Shown here: positions 12,705 through 15,322 of the stretch, piece after piece
How positions within the stretch are numbered: position 1 is the stretch's first letter
How the letters are laid out: every line of letters starts with the position of its first letter
Source of the DNA: UKL13-2 sp043793345
GTDB lineage: Bacteria > Pseudomonadota > Gammaproteobacteria > Burkholderiales > Usitatibacteraceae
Direction of reading: 5' to 3'
Assembly (NCBI GenBank): GCA_043793345.1
Contig: JAYVXF010000210.1
Location: forward strand, 1-15,322
DNA: 15,322 bases
Notes under the pieces: model-generated
What the model was told of the DNA's origin: nothing
Seen by the model: the letters and a program-made list of their open reading frames with translations, nothing else
The model's database searches: none
Translations under genes and position numbers: made by a program

Positions 12705-15281
12705 TCACTTCCCGAAGGTAATTCTCCCCGCCTTCAGCCCCACCTTGATCGTATCCTTCGCCGCGAATTTTCCTTCCAGCAAAGCTTTCGACAAGGGATT
12801 TTCAAGCTCCTGTTGAATCGCGCGTTTCAACGGTCGCGCGCCATAGACCGGATCAAATCCGGCCTTGGCGATTTCGGCGAGCGCTTCGTCACTGACGCTA
12901 AGGCCAATTTCCATCGCCGCCAAACGCTTTTCAAGCCGCTGTAACTGGATCTTCGCGATTGCCGCTATTTGCGCTTCGCCGAGTGCGTGGAATACCACGA
13001 TCTCATCGATGCGGTTGATAAACTCAGGCCGGAAATGCGTGCGCACTTCGGCCATCACGGCGATCTTGATCACGCCGTAATCGGAACCCGACATCGCCTG
13101 AATCTGGTGCGAGCCGAGGTTCGAGGTCATGACGATCACGGTGTTTTTGAAATCCACCGTGCGGCCCTGACCATCGGTCATGCGACCGTCGTCGAGCACC
13201 TGCAGGAGCACATTGAACACATCCGGATGCGCCTTCTCGACTTCATCGAACAAAATCACGCTGTAGGGTTTGCGACGCACAGCCTCGGTGAGATAGCCGC
13301 CTTCGTCGTAACCCACATAGCCGGGCGGCGCGCCGAGCAGCCGCGCGACGGAATGTTTTTCCATGAACTCACTCATGTCGATGCGAATGAGATGGTCTTC
13401 CGAATCGAACATGAATCCGGCGAGCGCTTTGCACAGCTCAGTTTTACCAACGCCAGTGGGGCCAAGAAAAAGAAACGAGCCATAGGGACGACTCGGGTCG
13501 CCGAGGCCCGCGCGGGAGCGGCGGATCGCATCCGACACCAGGCGCACCGCTTCATCCTGCCCGACAACGCGACGGTGCAAATTGTCTTCCATCTTGATCA
13601 GCTTTTCGCGCTCGCCCTGCATCATTTTTGAGACCGGAATACCGGTGGCGCGGGATACGACTTCGGCGATTTCGTCGGCACCGACTTGGGTGCGCACCAG
13701 CCGCGTTTTGGCTTGCTTGCCTTCAGTTTTTTCGGCCTGATGCAGTTGCGCTTCGAGTTGTGGCAGCGTGCCGTATTGGAGTTCGGCGAGTTTGTCGAAT
13801 TGGCCTTTGCGTTGCAGGTCGGCCATTTGCGTTTTGATCTGCTCGATCTCTTCACGGATGTGCTGCGTGCCTTGCACCTGGGCTTTCTCGGCCTTCCAGA
13901 TTTCTTCGAGATCCGAATATTCCTTTTCAAGCCGTTTGATTTCTTCCTCGATCAGCTTGAAACGTTTCTTCGAGCCTTCGTCTTTTTCTTTCCGGATCGC
14001 TTCGCGTTCAATCTTCAACTGGATCAAACGACGCTCAAGTTTGTCCATCGACTCCGGTTTGGAATCGATTTCCATTCTGAGACGTGCCGCTGCTTCGTCG
14101 ATCAAGTCGATGGCTTTGTCAGGCAGGAAGCGATCCGTAATGTAGCGGTTCGACAGCTCTGCCGCCGCGATGATGGCAGGATCGGTAATCTCCACACCGT
14201 GGTGCGCCTCGTAGCGCTCCTGCAAGCCGCGCAGAATGGCGATGGTGGCCTCCACGCTCGGCTCACCCACCAACACTTTTTGGAAACGGCGCTCAAGTGC
14301 GGCATCTTTTTCAACGTATTTGCGATATTCATCGAGCGTGGTCGCACCGATGCAATGCAGCTCGCCGCGCGCCAACGCAGGCTTCAACATATTGCCGGCG
14401 TCCATTGCGCCTTCGGCTTTGCCGGCACCAACCATGGTGTGCAATTCGTCGATGAAAACGATCGTTTTGCCGGCATCCATCTCAAGCTCTTTCAATACCG
14501 ATTTCAAACGCTCTTCAAACTCGCCGCGATATTTTGCACCCGCGAGTAATGAGGCCATGTCGAGTGACAGCACGCGCTTGTCTTTCAGCGACTCGGGCAC
14601 CTCGCCGTTGATGATGCGCTGCGCGAGTCCTTCCACAATCGCGGTTTTACCGACACCGGGTTCGCCGATCAGCACCGGATTATTTTTGGTGCGGCGCTGC
14701 AATACCTGAATCGCCCGGCGGATTTCATCGTCGCGACCGATCACTGGGTCGAGCTTGCCCATGCGCGCGCGTTCGGTGAGATCGGTAGTGTATTTTTTCA
14801 ACGCTTCGCGCTGGCCCTCGGACTCCTGATCCTTGACGCCATCGCTGCCACGCACCGCCAGCACGGCGGCTTCCAATGCCTGTTTGTTGGCGTCGTGCTC
14901 TTTGAACAATCTCCCGGTATCGCTTTTATCGTTCAGCAAGGCCAGCAAAAATAATTCGCTGGCGATGAATTCATCGCCCCGCTTGGTGGCTTCCTTGTCG
15001 GTGAGATTGAACAAATTACTCAAGTCCCGCGACACCGAAATTTCGCCGCCCTGCCCTTCGACTTTGGCAAGATGCTTGATGGCTTTTTCGAGTGCTGTTT
15101 TCAGCCTTGGAACGGCGATACCGGCGCGCGCGAGCAACGATGCGGTGCCACCGTCCTGTTGTTCGATCAGCGCCAGCAGCATGTGCTGCGGCTCGATGAA
15201 GCCGCTATCATTACCCAGCGCCATGCTTTGCGCGTCAGACAGCGCCTGCTGGAATTTGGTGGTAAGTTTATCCATGCGCAT
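12705..15281 (-). CDS. clpB: ATP-dependent disaggregase ClpB
   Basis: This 858-residue protein is a complete ClpB (Hsp100). It forms a hexameric cytosolic ring that threads and rescues aggregated proteins with DnaK/DnaJ/GrpE. The N-domain (about 1-145) starts MRMDKLTTKFQQAL. NBD1 has Walker A GEPGVGKT (206-213), pore loop KYRGEFE (250-256) and Walker B VFIDE (275-279). The long coiled-coil middle domain, which contacts DnaK and distinguishes ClpB from ClpA, runs from about 405 to 525. NBD2 has Walker A GPTGVGKT (607-614), pore loop GYVG (654-657) and Walker B VILFDE (675-680), with arginine-rich sensor GARPLKR (814-820). No ClpP-docking loop is seen. Length is typical. Only 41 bases lie upstream within the window, with a weak GGGGA ribosome binding site. 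No sigma-32 promoter can be assigned there. Confidence 0.98.
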   Translation of the reverse strand: MRMDKLTTKFQQALSDAQSMALGNDSGFIEPQHMLLALIEQQDGGTASLLARAGIAVPRLKTALEKAIKHLAKVEGQGGEISVSRDLSNLFNLTDKEATKRGDEFIASELFLLALLNDKSDTGRLFKEHDANKQALEAAVLAVRGSDGVKDQESEGQREALKKYTTDLTERARMGKLDPVIGRDDEIRRAIQVLQRRTKNNPVLIGEPGVGKTAIVEGLAQRIINGEVPESLKDKRVLSLDMASLLAGAKYRGEFEERLKSVLKELEMDAGKTIVFIDELHTMVGAGKAEGAMDAGNMLKPALARGELHCIGATTLDEYRKYVEKDAALERRFQKVLVGEPSVEATIAILRGLQERYEAHHGVEITDPAIIAAAELSNRYITDRFLPDKAIDLIDEAAARLRMEIDSKPESMDKLERRLIQLKIEREAIRKEKDEGSKKRFKLIEEEIKRLEKEYSDLEEIWKAEKAQVQGTQHIREEIEQIKTQMADLQRKGQFDKLAELQYGTLPQLEAQLHQAEKTEGKQAKTRLVRTQVGADEIAEVVSRATGIPVSKMMQGEREKLIKMEDNLHRRVVGQDEAVRLVSDAIRRSRAGLGDPSRPYGSFLFLGPTGVGKTELCKALAGFMFDSEDHLIRIDMSEFMEKHSVARLLGAPPGYVGYDEGGYLTEAVRRKPYSVILFDEVEKAHPDVFNVLLQVLDDGRMTDGQGRTVDFKNTVIVMTSNLGSHQIQAMSGSDYGVIKIAVMAEVRTHFRPEFINRIDEIVVFHALGEAQIAAIAKIQLQRLEKRLAAMEIGLSVSDEALAEIAKAGFDPVYGARPLKRAIQQELENPLSKALLEGKFAAKDTIKVGLKAGRITFGK

Positions 15282-15322
15282 TTGGTGTTTCCCCGAAAAA
15301 CTTTAAGTTGTGTATGAGTTGG

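Noticed and set aside
13686..14549. 287-codon plus-strand frame inside clpB
   Set aside because: Antisense shadow of a strongly supported clpB; aromatic-rich composition typical of reverse-complement frames.
15282..15322. Sigma-32 heat-shock promoter for clpB
   Set aside because: CTTAAAG faintly resembles the -35, but no CCCCAT-like -10 follows at the right distance; the promoter is probably beyond the window.

Overview
The window looks like chromosomal DNA of a betaproteobacterium. That inference rests on moderate G+C, the tsaB-rimI-uracil-DNA glycosylase cluster, the nadE-glnB pair, a type 4 (Fe-S) uracil-DNA glycosylase and a FemAB-like GNAT protein beside nadE. No rRNA, tRNA, transposase, CRISPR array or phage gene is visible. 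Most of the window is ordinary core genome. The less usual material is in the spacers and in one repeat-built exported protein.

Positions 146-8182 are one run of minus-strand genes. In transcription order they are nadE (glutamine-dependent NAD+ synthetase), glnB (P-II), a 45-residue membrane miniprotein not caught by long-ORF calling, a strong symmetrical terminator, an EamA-type exporter abutting sixA, a spacer with a TATAAT box, tsaB-rimI-udg joined by two 4-bp overlaps, then lemA and two TPM-domain genes. nadE and glnB couple a glutamine-consuming NAD+ synthesis enzyme to the nitrogen sensor. TsaB (tRNA t6A modification) and RimI (ribosomal protein N-acetylation) precede a DNA repair glycosylase, a familiar housekeeping cluster. 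LemA followed by TPM proteins is a recurrent envelope gene set of unclear function.

Positions 8183-8373 divide nadE from a divergent plus-strand gene. The spacer holds a 73-bp inverted repeat whose arms each fold into a UUCG or CGAA hairpin, followed by a GGGTGA tandem tract with G-quadruplex potential. The plus-strand gene (8374-9510) is a FemAB-like/GNAT protein. It converges on a minus-strand cupin (9655-10128). Just upstream of the cupin, and in its frame, is a 25-codon ORF that is essentially only a signal peptide.

Positions 10237-12704 hold a 598-residue exported protein with a DUF5648-like N-terminal region and three copies of a beta-rich module, each with one conserved cysteine pair. 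A 24-bp perfect palindrome overlaps the likely -35 of its promoter. The spacer after it carries imperfect inverted repeats and a GC-rich hairpin. The right end (12705-15281) is a complete clpB disaggregase on the minus strand; its promoter lies at or beyond the window edge.

I see no clear new multi-gene system. The best candidates for undescribed biology are the miniprotein behind glnB, the signal-peptide-only ORF ahead of the cupin, and the cysteine-pair repeat protein with its palindromic operator candidate.
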